From an uncultured Clostridia bacterium (GTDB lineage: Bacteria > Bacillota > Clostridia > Lachnospirales > CAG-274), in assembly GCA_944383305.1 (NCBI GenBank), contig CALWOZ010000003.1:17276-81275 (forward strand): DNA of 64,000 nt. The letters are read 5' to 3'. How positions within the stretch are numbered: position 1 is the stretch's first letter; the number at the start of each line of letters is the position of its first letter. Of the stretch, positions 18,223-27,492 are shown piece after piece. The notes beneath the pieces were generated by a model. It made no database searches. It saw only the letters and a list, made by a program, of their open reading frames with translations, and was not told where the DNA came from. The translations under genes and the position numbers were made by a program.

Positions 18223-19461
18223 TTATCTATTTTTTCTTAAAAATGTAGGTATGTTTAATTTAGTACCTTCATTTTCATTGTTGTTTTGTCTATTTAGTCC
18301 ATAGTTATTATTTTCCTGATTTGTAAATATAGGCTCTTGTGTGTGATTTATTATAGGTTGTTGTTCTATTTGTTGATTATTAGAAAATCCATTTTGTAAA
18401 TGCTGTGGTTGTATGTTGTAATGTTGATTGTTCATACCTTGATTTATAGGTTGTTGAATAGTAGGTTGTATCGTTTGTTGAGATGATATGTCTTGTTGAT
18501 TTTCAGAAATATCTTTAAGGTCTGTAGCTACAATAGTAATAATAACTCTGTCTTTAAGATTTTCTTCAATAGAAGAACCATAAATAATATTAGCAGATGC
18601 ATCTAGCATATCAGTTATACTTGACACACCTCTATTTATCTCTTTAAGTGCAAGGTCAGGGCCACCAGCAACATTAATAAGAAGACTTTTAGCACCTTCA
18701 ATAGAAGTCTCTAATAATGGACTATTAATAGCTTCATTAACTGCGTCTTGTATTTTATTTTTACCACTGCCTTCACCAACACCAAGATGTGCATATCCTT
18801 TGTCTTTCATAATAGTAGTAACGTCGGCAAAGTCTACGTTTATTTCTGCTGGATTTTTTATAATGTTTGCAATGCCTGTAACGCCTTGTCTTAACACTTC
18901 ATCTACTTTATGAAACGCCTCTATTTGAGTAGCATCATCTTCTATAATGTCTAATATACGCTCATTAGGTATAACTATAAGAGTATCTACATTTTCTCTT
19001 AATTTTTCTATACCCTCCATAGCATTTAAGGCTCTTTTTTTACCTTCAAAATTAAAAGGTTTAGTAACTACTGCTACTGTTAAGACACCTTGACTTTTGG
19101 CAATGTTAGCAACTACAGCAGCAGCACCAGTACCAGTACCACCACCCATACCAGCTGTTACAAACACCATATCTGCTCCCTGTATGGCTTGAGCTATATC
19201 ATCTTTAGACTCTTCTGCAGCAATTCTCCCAACCTCTGGATTACCACCTGCTCCAAGACCACGAGTAGATTTTTCACCTATAACAATCGTTTTTTGTGCT
19301 AAACTTTTGTTAAGAGCTTGTCTATCTGTATTTATAGCAATAAAATCTATATCTGATGCACCAAATTCTACCATTCTATCTACTGCATTATTTCCTGCTC
19401 CACCAACACCTATAACAATTATTTTTTCTTCTTCGTTATTTATATTTTCTAAACCTATCAA
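18223..19461 (-). CDS. ftsZ: Cell division GTPase FtsZ
   Basis: Polymerises at mid-cell to form the division ring. The 412-aa product has the tubulin signature GGGTGTG at 106-112, nucleotide contact [11 protein letters not shown] at 20-30, the T7-loop segment NVDFADV at 208-214 and the C-terminal tail [11 protein letters not shown] that binds membrane tethers. The linker before the tail is rich in Gln and Asn. The start codon is TTG (19459-19461), with GGAGGG 7 nt upstream and no ATG available. It has its own promoter. ftsA, sigE and sigG, often nearby in other Firmicutes, are not adjacent here. Confidence 0.97.
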   Translation of the reverse strand: MIGLENINNEEEKIIVIGVGGAGNNAVDRMVEFGASDIDFIAINTDRQALNKSLAQKTIVIGEKSTRGLGAGGNPEVGRIAAEESKDDIAQAIQGADMVFVTAGMGGGTGTGAAAVVANIAKSQGVLTVAVVTKPFNFEGKKRALNAMEGIEKLRENVDTLIVIPNERILDIIEDDATQIEAFHKVDEVLRQGVTGIANIIKNPAEINVDFADVTTIMKDKGYAHLGVGEGSGKNKIQDAVNEAINSPLLETSIEGAKSLLINVAGGPDLALKEINRGVSSITDMLDASANIIYGSSIEENLKDRVIITIVATDLKDISENQQDISSQQTIQPTIQQPINQGMNNQHYNIQPQHLQNGFSNNQQIEQQPIINHTQEPIFTNQENNNYGLNRQNNNENEGTKLNIPTFLRKNR

Positions 19462-19499
19462 GATAAACCCTCCTAATAATAATCTGTCTTATTTTTTCT

Positions 19500-19528
19500 A
19501 TTATACACTATATATTTTAATAATTCAA
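19500..19528 (-). promoter_or_regulatory. Promoter of ftsZ
   Basis: TTGAAT at 19523-19528, a 17-bp spacer and TATAAT at 19500-19505, about 40 bp before the ftsZ start. It would let ftsZ be expressed separately from murA-ftsQ. Confidence 0.75.
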
Positions 19529-19667
19529 TTCATTTTTTAAGCTATAATTAAATATATATTATAGTATATATATTTTTTTATATTTTTTCAAGTATAATAT
19601 TAAATTTATGCTATAATTTTAATTATTGTATAAATAATATAGTGGTTTAAATCTGCTATAATAAATA

Positions 19668-20381
19668 TTAAGTCATATATTTAAAAATAGGTGGTTTATT
19701 TATATCATCTATATATAAAAATCCTTTTTCTTCTGGCTTAAAATTTTTAACTATTTCATTTAAAGTATTTATTTTTATATTTAAGCCTTCTCTATTTCCC
19801 AAAATAATATCTAAATTTTCCATATACAGATGAATATCTTCTAAATTTGATATATCTATTTTTAATATTTGTTTTAAATCTTCTTTATCTTTTATAGCAT
19901 TTGTAATCTCCATAACAATTGAAAATGCTTCGTCATTATCGGTTTTTAACTTTTTACCAATAGTAAAGCTATCAAAATTTAATCCATAAATTATAGGTAA
20001 TGGTTCTGTATAACTAGACTTAATATCTACAACCATACCACTTTCATCTATATACATATAGTCATTTATATATGGTACATAGCCAACTATTTGTCTTTCA
20101 GTAATATCTATTGTTACAGTATCGGGTAACTTTTTTGTTAATTTAACACTTTCTATGTAATAATTATTTTTTAGTCTTCTTTTGACTATAAAATTATTAA
20201 AACTAAGAATATTAGTAGTTTTATCTAATTTTATTTGTCGTATAATATCTGCTTTTTCTAATGTTTCTAATCCATTTATTTCTATATTTTTTATATTAAG
20301 CCACGGAGATAGCATTAATAACATAACTATAAAAATTAATAACGCTATCCCCATTAAAATATAAGTATATATTTTTTTCAT
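19668..20381 (-). CDS. ftsQ: Cell division protein FtsQ/DivIB
   Basis: A 237-aa bitopic protein: short cytoplasmic start, one membrane helix (about residues 6-27), then a POTRA domain (IKNIEINGLETLEKADIIRQ) and a beta domain (TERQIVGYVPYINDYMYIDE). It joins FtsL/FtsB in the divisome and helps activate septal wall synthesis. It begins 8 bp after murA, so the two are cotranscribed. Short cytoplasmic and C-terminal regions are usual in Clostridia. Confidence 0.93.
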   Translation of the reverse strand: MKKIYTYILMGIALLIFIVMLLMLSPWLNIKNIEINGLETLEKADIIRQIKLDKTTNILSFNNFIVKRRLKNNYYIESVKLTKKLPDTVTIDITERQIVGYVPYINDYMYIDESGMVVDIKSSYTEPLPIIYGLNFDSFTIGKKLKTDNDEAFSIVMEITNAIKDKEDLKQILKIDISNLEDIHLYMENLDIILGNREGLNIKINTLNEIVKNFKPEEKGFLYIDDINKPPIFKYMT

Positions 20382-20389
20382 TAGCTCAC

Positions 20390-21649
20390 CTAATCTTTAA
20401 TGTATTTTATATCTGCTCCTAATAAATTAAGCTTTTTGTCTAAATTTTCATATCCTCTGTTTATATAGCAAGCGCCTTCTACAACAGTCTTTCCTTTAGC
20501 AAAAAGTCCAGCTGTTATAAGACCTGCGCCTCCTCTTAAATCTTTTGAAAAGACAGTGGTTCCTGTTAAGTTATCTACTCCATTTATAATAAATGTATTG
20601 TCATTTTCTAAAATATTACACCCTAATTTATTAAGCTCTGCTATATGCTTGTTTCTAGCCTCAAATATATTTTCTTTTATAGTACTTGTTCCCTTTGCAA
20701 CAGCCAAAAGGCTCATAATTTGTGGTTGAAGGTCTGTTGGGAAATATGGATAAGGCTTTGTTTCTAAAAATTCTATTGGCTTTATTACGTTGGGTGCTTT
20801 TATGTTTATGCTATTTTTATTAGTGTGTATTATACAACCAGTACTTTCTAAAATTTCTATTAAAGATGTTAAATACTGTGGGTTTATTCCATCTATTTTT
20901 GTATGTCCATTTGTTATAGCACTCATACATAAAAAAGTCCCTGCTTCTATTCTATCTGGCATTATTGTATATTCTACTAATTCTTTTAATTTATCTACAC
21001 CTGTTATAGTTATAGTATCTGTACCAGCTCCACTTATATTAGCTCCCATTTTTATTAAGAAGTTTGCCATATCTATTATTTCTGGCTCTCTAGCACAATT
21101 TTTTATAATAACTTTACCATTTACAAAAATAGAGGCAAGAATAATATTTTGAGTAGCTCCTACACTAGCAAAAGGTAAATTTATAGTAGTAGGCGTTATA
21201 TTATTTACACTAGCTTTTATAATTTCATTTTCTTCATTTATGTTTATTCCCATTTTTTCAAAGGCTAAAAGGTGAAAATCTATTGGTCTTTTTCCAAGAT
21301 TACAACCACCAGGATAGCATATACTAGCCTCTTTAAATCTAGATATTATAGCACCTAAAAATACTATGGAAGAACGCATTTTTTTGACTAAATCTTGATT
21401 AACAGTTGTCTTATTCATATTTTTAGAATTTACGATTACTGTATTTTCTCCATAGTCAACATCACAGCCTAAATCCCTTAATATATCTATGGCTACCATT
21501 GTATCTAAAAGCATAGGTACATTTTTTAAAATTGATATACCACTGTTTAAAACCGTTGAGGCAAGTATAGGTAAAACAGCATTTTTAGCCCCACTTACAA
21601 AAATTTGACCACTTAGTTTGTTTCCACCTTGTACTATATATTTACCCAT
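20390..21649 (-). CDS. murA: UDP-GlcNAc 1-carboxyvinyltransferase MurA
   Basis: Catalyses the first committed step of peptidoglycan synthesis, adding enolpyruvate from PEP to UDP-GlcNAc. The 419-aa product has the catalytic cysteine C116 in YPGGCNLGKRPIDFH, the residue attacked by fosfomycin, and the substrate-binding start GGNKLSGQIFVSGAKNA. An aspartate at this site, which gives natural fosfomycin resistance in some taxa, is absent. Order murA-ftsQ-ftsZ ties wall synthesis to division. Confidence 0.96.
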   Translation of the reverse strand: MGKYIVQGGNKLSGQIFVSGAKNAVLPILASTVLNSGISILKNVPMLLDTMVAIDILRDLGCDVDYGENTVIVNSKNMNKTTVNQDLVKKMRSSIVFLGAIISRFKEASICYPGGCNLGKRPIDFHLLAFEKMGININEENEIIKASVNNITPTTINLPFASVGATQNIILASIFVNGKVIIKNCAREPEIIDMANFLIKMGANISGAGTDTITITGVDKLKELVEYTIMPDRIEAGTFLCMSAITNGHTKIDGINPQYLTSLIEILESTGCIIHTNKNSINIKAPNVIKPIEFLETKPYPYFPTDLQPQIMSLLAVAKGTSTIKENIFEARNKHIAELNKLGCNILENDNTFIINGVDNLTGTTVFSKDLRGGAGLITAGLFAKGKTVVEGACYINRGYENLDKKLNLLGADIKYIKD

Positions 21650-21715
21650 ATATAACCCTCCAAAAAATTCATATTTTATATTATGAAAGGTTATATATTT
21701 TGGTTACATATTTTA

Positions 21716-23932
21716 TTAAGCTTTTTTTAGTTTAGATAAATTTGCCATAAGTTTCTTTTCTCCAACGTTGTCAAAACTTATAGTTACCTCATAGTCTGCA
21801 CCTGCTGGTTCTATTTTTAGAACAGTACCTTGTCCAAATTTAAAGTGTTTTACTGTATCTCCAACTTGAAAATCTAAAAAGACATTTTTAGGTGCAGGTA
21901 TATCTCTTTTTAAATATGCAGATACGTTAGGCTTATAAGATGGCTGTGGTCTATATTTATTTGAAGTTTCCTCACTTGTAGAAAAAGAAATTTTTTGTTT
22001 TTCTGGTTTTTCTTTTATATTTATTAATTCTTGTGGCATCTCTTTAAAAAATGATGATGTAGCATTATTAATGTATCTACCGTGTTGTAATCTGGATTTT
22101 GCATTTGTAATATATAATTCTTTTTTAGCTCGTGTTATACCTACATATAAAAGTCTTCTTTCTTCTTCTATATCAGTTGGATTTCCACTAGTTAATGCAC
22201 GATATGTAGGGAATATTCCCTCTTCAAATCCAACTATAAAAACAACAGGAAACTCAAGACCTTTAGAACTATGTAATGTCATTAAAGTTACTACATTATC
22301 TCCATCTTCCATAGAATCTATATCTGCCACTAAAGATACTTCTTCTAAAAACTTTGTAAGAGATACATCTTCTTCACTTTCTTCATATTCAACTGCTTTA
22401 CTAACAAATTCTTCTAAGTTTGATATACGTCCTAAGGCTTCATCTGTGCCTTCTTTTCTAAGTTCTTCTGTATATTCTGTTTTATATAATATATAGTCTA
22501 TTAAATCTGGTATTGATAATTCCCCAGCTTTTTTTATAAAGTCGGATATAAGACTATAAAAATCTACTACACTTTTTGTTTTTCTACCTAAATCTGATAT
22601 TTCATCTGCTTTAGATAAAGCTTCAAAAAGTGTTATATTATTGTTTAAAGCATACTCACTAGCTTTTAGTATAGTAGCATCACCTATACCTCTTTTAGGA
22701 ACATTTATTATTCTTTTTAAAGATATTTCATCATCAGGATTTTCTAATACTTTTAAATAGCTTATAATATCTTTTATTTCTTTTCTTCCATAAAAGTTTA
22801 CACCGCCGTATAACTTATATGGTATAGACAAAAATACAAGTTGTTCTTCTAAAATCCTAGACAAACTATTATTTCTGTATAATATAGCAAAATCTTTATA
22901 ACTATATCCATCTTTCATTTTATTTAGTATTTCATTTGCTACAAATACAGCCTCTTCTCTGTCTGAATTACACTTTTCATAATTTATAAGAGAGCCTTGT
23001 TCATTTTCTGTCCAAAGATTTTTTTCTTTTCTTCCAAAATTATTTTTTATAACAAAGTTTGCCGTATCTAATATAGTTTTACTTGAACGATAATTTTGTT
23101 CAAGTTTTATAACTTGTGCATCTTTAAAGTCCTTTTCAAAGTCTAATATATTATTTATATCAGCACCTCTCCAACCATATATACTTTGGTCATCATCACC
23201 TACTACACAAATATTTTTATATTTATTAGCTAAAAGTTTTATTAATGTGTATTGGCTAGTACTAGTGTCTTGATATTCATCTACCATTATGTACTTAAAA
23301 CGTTCTTGATAATATTCTAAAACATCTGGGTTATTTACAAAAAGTTGTACTGTTTTAAATATAAGGTCGTCAAAGTCTAAAGAATTGTTAGCTTTTAATC
23401 TCTCTTCATATGCTATGTATATATCAGCTATTAATTTTTTTCTAAAATCTGAATCTACATTTTGAGCATATGTAGTAGCTGTAATAAGTTTATCTTTTTG
23501 TCTGCCTATTTCATTTAATGCTGCTTTGGGACTTAGTAAGTCATCATTTATTTTATAATCTTTCATTATGTCCTTTATAAGACGCTCTGAATCATCTGAA
23601 TCATATATTGTAAACTTGTTTGTATAACCTATTTTATCTATATCTCTTCTTAAGATACGAACACAAAGAGAATGAAAAGTAGATACTAATACTTGATTTC
23701 CCTCTTCACATATATTAAATACCCTTTCTTTCATTTCTCTTGCGGCTTTGTTTGTAAAGGTAATAGCTAATATATTAAAAGGTCTTACTCCTTGTTCTAT
23801 AAGATATGCTATTCTATGTGTTAAAACTCTAGTCTTTCCAGATCCAGCCCCTGCTAACAAGAGAAGAGCTCCATCTGTTTTTAAAACTGCTTCTCTTTGC
23901 ATAGGGTTTAATGTATTTAATCGTTCTTTCAT
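21716..23932 (-). CDS. pcrA: ATP-dependent DNA helicase PcrA/UvrD
   Basis: A 738-aa superfamily 1A 3'-5' helicase used in repair and in clearing RNA polymerase and recombination intermediates. Motif I GAGSGKT is at 28-34, motif II VDEYQDTSTSQY near 217-228, motif III DDDQSIYGWRGA, motif IV QNYRSSKTI and motif VI VGITRAKKELYI. The C-terminal tail ends with the Tudor-like segment VGDTVKHFKFGQGTV that binds RNA polymerase in PcrA. It follows the vanZ-like gene by 17 bp. Confidence 0.96.
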   Translation of the reverse strand: MKERLNTLNPMQREAVLKTDGALLLLAGAGSGKTRVLTHRIAYLIEQGVRPFNILAITFTNKAAREMKERVFNICEEGNQVLVSTFHSLCVRILRRDIDKIGYTNKFTIYDSDDSERLIKDIMKDYKINDDLLSPKAALNEIGRQKDKLITATTYAQNVDSDFRKKLIADIYIAYEERLKANNSLDFDDLIFKTVQLFVNNPDVLEYYQERFKYIMVDEYQDTSTSQYTLIKLLANKYKNICVVGDDDQSIYGWRGADINNILDFEKDFKDAQVIKLEQNYRSSKTILDTANFVIKNNFGRKEKNLWTENEQGSLINYEKCNSDREEAVFVANEILNKMKDGYSYKDFAILYRNNSLSRILEEQLVFLSIPYKLYGGVNFYGRKEIKDIISYLKVLENPDDEISLKRIINVPKRGIGDATILKASEYALNNNITLFEALSKADEISDLGRKTKSVVDFYSLISDFIKKAGELSIPDLIDYILYKTEYTEELRKEGTDEALGRISNLEEFVSKAVEYEESEEDVSLTKFLEEVSLVADIDSMEDGDNVVTLMTLHSSKGLEFPVVFIVGFEEGIFPTYRALTSGNPTDIEEERRLLYVGITRAKKELYITNAKSRLQHGRYINNATSSFFKEMPQELINIKEKPEKQKISFSTSEETSNKYRPQPSYKPNVSAYLKRDIPAPKNVFLDFQVGDTVKHFKFGQGTVLKIEPAGADYEVTISFDNVGEKKLMANLSKLKKA

Positions 23933-23949
23933 TTTTATTTCTCCTAAAT

Positions 23950-24405
23950 TTAATATTTATTTTTTATTTTTTTATTTAAGACAAAAAATAAGCTTACTAT
24001 TATTATGCCTATCATAGCTCCAAAAAAATCTAATAAAACATCTTTTACAGAAGAAGTTCTTCCGTCAGAATATATTTGTATATATTCATCTATAACAGGT
24101 ATAAATATAGCCAAAAACATAGGAAACCCTATTATACTAAAAATTTTATTTGTAAATGCTTCAAAAGTAAGCATAAGAAAAACACCTAATGTAAAAAACT
24201 CTACAAAATGTGCAAGCTTTCTTATAAAATACCCTTCTAACTTAAAGTTTAATCCTATACTATTTATTATATTATTTATAAAATTTAAAACAGTTGTACT
24301 AGCATTTGATGAACTTTCACCATTTTGAATAGAGTTATAAAATATAAACATTACTACTAATATTGTAACTATCAAATAAACTATTTTTTTTAAATTTAGA
24401 CGCAT
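23950..24405 (-). CDS. VanZ-family membrane protein
   Basis: A 151-aa protein with about four membrane segments. The family motifs are clear: RKLAHFVEFFTLGV and DEYIQIYSDGRTSSVKDVLL followed by DFFGAMIG. VanZ proteins give low-level teicoplanin resistance in some strains, but most chromosomal members have no known role. No van genes are nearby, so resistance should not be inferred. It is first in the transcript that continues to pcrA. Confidence 0.85.
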   Translation of the reverse strand: MRLNLKKIVYLIVTILVVMFIFYNSIQNGESSSNASTTVLNFINNIINSIGLNFKLEGYFIRKLAHFVEFFTLGVFLMLTFEAFTNKIFSIIGFPMFLAIFIPVIDEYIQIYSDGRTSSVKDVLLDFFGAMIGIIIVSLFFVLNKKIKNKY

Positions 24406-24433
24406 ATAGCCTCCTTTAAAACTCTTTTATAAT

Positions 24434-24462
24434 ATTATATTTAAAAATATAATATTTGTAAA
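24434..24462 (-). promoter_or_regulatory. Promoter of the vanZ-like gene and pcrA
   Basis: TTTACA at 24457-24462, 17 bp, TATAAT at 24434-24439, reading left, 29 bp before the vanZ-like start. Confidence 0.65.
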
Positions 24463-24553
24463 TAACCAATCTATAATCAATTTATTTTTTTAATATTTTT
24501 TAGTATTATTATTTAAAAATATAATATTTTAATTAAATATGATTTATAATTTT

Positions 24554-24832
24554 AAAGACCATAGATTTATCTATAGTCTCAGATTGTAGACAAAATAGAT
24601 AGTGGTCTTTATATTAGTTTTACATTTTTAAATGCTTTGCATTTAAAAATTTTAATCACAAGACGGGGCTTTGCCTCGGATTGTGTAAAAAGCTAGATTT
24701 TTAGGGGCTTTAGCCCTTGTACGAGAAAATCAGCTTTTTTACTTTAATTCAGTTTCTAAAAGATGAAAATTCATCTTTTAGAAAGGCTGTAGACTTTGTC
24801 TACAGCCTAGACCATAGATTTATCTATAGTCT
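24554..24832. repeat. Hairpin array between ispE and the vanZ-like gene
   Basis: Seven inverted repeats lie in 280 bp with almost no space between them. Perfect ones: 24624-24635/24639-24650 (12 bp), 24753-24767/24770-24784 (15 bp) and 24784-24794/24798-24808 (11 bp). Imperfect ones are centred near 24671 and 24714. The array is flanked by a 23-base direct repeat, itself palindromic, at 24557-24579 and 24810-24832. The loops are nearly all TTT (AAA on the other strand). The last hairpin overlaps the ispE stop. Some units could terminate ispE, but seven are far more than needed. Confidence 0.8.
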
Positions 24833-25711
24833 TATGTCTTTACTATAAACATTAAATGGTTTAGTAATAAACACTTCTTTTATGTTTAATTTATATTCTA
24901 AATTTCTTTTAGCAATTGCTGCTTGCTTTTTTTGTTTAAATATTCCAAAAACAGCAGAACCACTCCCACTCATAAGACTTCCCAAAGCACCATTTTTAAT
25001 CATCGAGTTTTTTATGTCTGCTATTATAGGGTATTTTTGTATTGATACAGTTTCTAAAACATTACATAAATTTTTGCTAATGCCTTCTATGTCTTGCTTT
25101 TCTAAATAATATATTATTTTTTCTATATCTGGTCTTTCTTTTATATTAGATAAATCTAAACTTTTAAAAACAGAGGCAGTAGATATACTAATATTAGGTT
25201 TAGCTATTAGTATATAACAATGAGGAAAAGGACTTAAAGGGGATAACTTTTCTCCTATTCCTTTAGCAAGATACGTCCCTCTTTTGATACAAAATGGAAC
25301 ATCTGCTCCAAAGTCTTGTCCTATTTTTAATAATTCCTCGTTAGATATTGGAAGTTTAAATAACTTTCTCATACCAATTAAAGTGGCAGCACAGTCTGCA
25401 CTTCCCCCAGCAAGACCAGCACATATTGGTATACTTTTTATTAACTTTATATTTATACCATATTTTATATTGTAATTTTCTTTTAAATATTTTGCCGTTT
25501 TATAAACTAAGTTTTTACTATCTGTTGGTAACCAATAAATATTTGTATTTATAACTATGTCATTTGTAAATGTTTTAGATATAGTTATAGAATCTGATAA
25601 GTTTATAGACTGCATAACCATCTCTAAATTGTGATATCCATTTTCTAATCTTTCCACAACATCTAAAGCAGGATTTATCTTTGCCTTTGCATATAACTTT
25701 ATTCTTTCCAT
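24824..25711 (-). CDS. ispE: 4-(cytidine 5'-diphospho)-2-C-methyl-D-erythritol kinase
   Basis: Phosphorylates CDP-methylerythritol in the MEP route to isoprenoids. The 295-aa product is a GHMP kinase: the N-terminal KAKINPALDVV, the ATP loop PICAGLAGGSADCAA and the C-terminal motif GSLMSGSGSAVFGIF. I chose ATG at 25711 (MERIKLYAK) because AGGGTGAT lies just upstream and the family starts here; an in-frame extension of 22 hydrophobic residues is an artefact. The stop codon lies within the last hairpin of the array. Confidence 0.95.
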   Translation of the reverse strand: MERIKLYAKAKINPALDVVERLENGYHNLEMVMQSINLSDSITISKTFTNDIVINTNIYWLPTDSKNLVYKTAKYLKENYNIKYGINIKLIKSIPICAGLAGGSADCAATLIGMRKLFKLPISNEELLKIGQDFGADVPFCIKRGTYLAKGIGEKLSPLSPFPHCYILIAKPNISISTASVFKSLDLSNIKERPDIEKIIYYLEKQDIEGISKNLCNVLETVSIQKYPIIADIKNSMIKNGALGSLMSGSGSAVFGIFKQKKQAAIAKRNLEYKLNIKEVFITKPFNVYSKDIRL

Positions 25712-25837
25712 ATTTATCACCCTAACTTTGTTTACTTTCATATATTTTAACACATAAATTATAAAATAAAAACACAAATTTTAATAAAATATAAGAAAAA
25801 AATAATAAAAATATAAAAAAAAATAAATTAAAAACAC

Positions 25838-25880
25838 TTGACGTTTTTGCAAAGTAATAATATACTTTGAATATCAAAAG
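25838..25880 (+). promoter_or_regulatory. Promoter and FabT-like operator of the fab operon
   Basis: TTGACG at 25838-25843, 17 bp, TATACT at 25861-25866. Overlapping the end of the -10 is CTTTGAATATCAAAAG (25865-25880), an imperfect palindrome close to the TTTGA-N3-TCAAA type boxes bound by FabT in streptococci. The promoter is clear; the operator is inferred from its shape, its position and the adjacent MarR gene. Confidence 0.7.
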
Positions 25881-25916
25881 ATTTTTTAAACCTTTGTATT
25901 ATATGGAGGATATAAT

Positions 25917-26366
25917 ATGAAAAAAACTTTAGATACTATTAGTGGACTTATATCTAGCGTCTTTTATGACATAATTAAGCTAGAAGAAAATTTTTTAAAA
26001 AATAATAAATATAAAGATGTGTCCTCTAAAGAGATAAGAACTATTGAGGCAATAGGTATTAATAGACCTAAAAGTATGGGCTCTATTGCTAAAAACCTTG
26101 ATATAACTCTTGGCACACTAACAGTTTCTATCACAAACCTTGAAAAGAAAGGATATGTTAGACGTGAAAAATCTCTTAATGATAAAAGAGTTGTAAACGT
26201 AATGCTTACAGAAAAAGGTAAAAAGCTTTTTAGACTTCATAAAAAATTTAAACAAAATATTATGAAATCAATAGTTATAGACCTTACTAATCAAGAAAAA
26301 GAGATTTTTAATGGTGCATTAAATAGAGTTAGTCAAATATTGCATAAGCAATATATAAATACTTAA
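25917..26366 (+). CDS. fabT: MarR-family regulator, probable FabT
   Basis: A 149-aa winged-helix protein: GSIAKNLDITLGTLTVSITN is the helix-turn-helix and KKGYVRREKSLNDKRVVNVML the wing, with DKR conserved in MarR proteins. As the first gene of the fab cluster, starting just after a palindromic box, it matches FabT, which represses fatty-acid genes with acyl-ACP as corepressor. The symbol rests on context; the family call is sure. Confidence 0.8.
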   Translation: MKKTLDTISGLISSVFYDIIKLEENFLKNNKYKDVSSKEIRTIEAIGINRPKSMGSIAKNLDITLGTLTVSITNLEKKGYVRREKSLNDKRVVNVMLTEKGKKLFRLHKKFKQNIMKSIVIDLTNQEKEIFNGALNRVSQILHKQYINT

Positions 26367-26378
26367 AAGGAGAAATAT

Positions 26379-27353
26379 ATGTTTAATTCAAAAATAATCT
26401 GTTTTGAAAGCTATGTGCCTGAAAAAATCATAACAAACGATGAACTTTCTAACATTGTAGATACTTCTCACGAATGGATATATACACGAACAGGTATATC
26501 TAAAAGACGTATTTCTACTGTTGAAAATACTTCTGACTTAGCTATAAATGTAGGTAAAGCACTTATTAAAAACTCTAATATAGCACCAGAGGATATAGAT
26601 ATAATAATTGTAGCTACAATAACACCTGACCATCTTACTCCCTCTACTGCTTGTATAGTACAAGGAGCAATAGGTGCAAAAAATGCTTTGGCTTTTGATA
26701 TAAACGTAGCTTGTTCTGGTTTTGTTTATGCTTTATCTGTTGCTGATAAGTTTTTAAAATCTGGTCTATACAAAACTGCTTTAGTTATAGGGGCTGAAAC
26801 CTTATCTAAAATAGTAGACTGGTCTGACAGAGGAACTTGTGTATTATTTGGAGATGGCTCTGGTGGAGCTCTACTAGTAGCTAGTGAAGATGAAAATAGT
26901 ATTATTGCAGAAGATTTAAAGGCTGATGGTATGTGTTGGCAAGCCATAACAGGAGGTAGCATAGGAATAAATAATGCCTTTATAAAAGATAAAAAAGAAA
27001 ATCCATTTTATTTACAAATGAATGGTAGAGATGTATTTAAGTTTGCTACAAAAACTGTTCCAAAAAGTGTACAACAAGTTTTAGACAAATCAAACCTTAG
27101 CTTAGATGATATAAAATATATAGTACCTCATCAAGCTAACTTAAGAATAGTAGAGGTAGTAGCTAAAAAGTTAGAAGTTGACTTAGATAAGTTTTACTTA
27201 AACTTACAAGACTATGGTAATACTTCTGCTGCTAGTATACCTATTGCATTAGCCGAAATGTCAAAAAAAGGTATATTAAAAAAAGATGATAAAATAATTA
27301 TTACAGGCTTTGGAGGCGGACTTACGTGGGCTTCTATGCTTATAAAAATATAG
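26379..27353 (+). CDS. fabH: Beta-ketoacyl-ACP synthase III
   Basis: Starts fatty-acid chains by condensing acyl-CoA with malonyl-ACP. The 324-aa product has the complete catalytic triad: C112 (NVACSGF), H251 (VPHQANLRI) and N281 (YGNTSAAS). It begins 12 bp after fabT. Whether it prefers acetyl or branched starters cannot be read from the sequence. Confidence 0.96.
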   Translation: MFNSKIICFESYVPEKIITNDELSNIVDTSHEWIYTRTGISKRRISTVENTSDLAINVGKALIKNSNIAPEDIDIIIVATITPDHLTPSTACIVQGAIGAKNALAFDINVACSGFVYALSVADKFLKSGLYKTALVIGAETLSKIVDWSDRGTCVLFGDGSGGALLVASEDENSIIAEDLKADGMCWQAITGGSIGINNAFIKDKKENPFYLQMNGRDVFKFATKTVPKSVQQVLDKSNLSLDDIKYIVPHQANLRIVEVVAKKLEVDLDKFYLNLQDYGNTSAASIPIALAEMSKKGILKKDDKIIITGFGGGLTWASMLIKI

Positions 27354-27359
27354 GTTACT

Positions 27360-27455
27360 ATGGATAAAATAAAGTTACTTATATCTATTATACTAGGTAT
27401 GGCTCTTGGTAGTATATTAGGTATAATAGTTTATAATATTTTTAATAAAATATAA
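27360..27455 (+). CDS. 31-residue single-membrane-span peptide ORF
   Basis: ATG at 27360, 6 nt after TATAGG and 6 bp after the fabH stop, encodes 31 residues: MDKIKLLISI, a hydrophobic helix with glycines spaced GMALGSILG, then NIFNKI. Charges at both ends and the glycine-zipper pattern suit a membrane peptide. In many clostridial fab clusters acpP follows fabH; no acpP is present in this 139-bp gap. I do not recognise the peptide, and it could be a chance ORF. Confidence 0.5.
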   Translation: MDKIKLLISIILGMALGSILGIIVYNIFNKI

Positions 27456-27492
27456 ACTTAATAAAATATAAAAAGGTTAAAAAGGTGATAAT

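Noticed and set aside
23950..24405. Glycopeptide resistance determinant
   Set aside because: VanZ-like proteins are common on chromosomes without resistance, and no other van gene is present.
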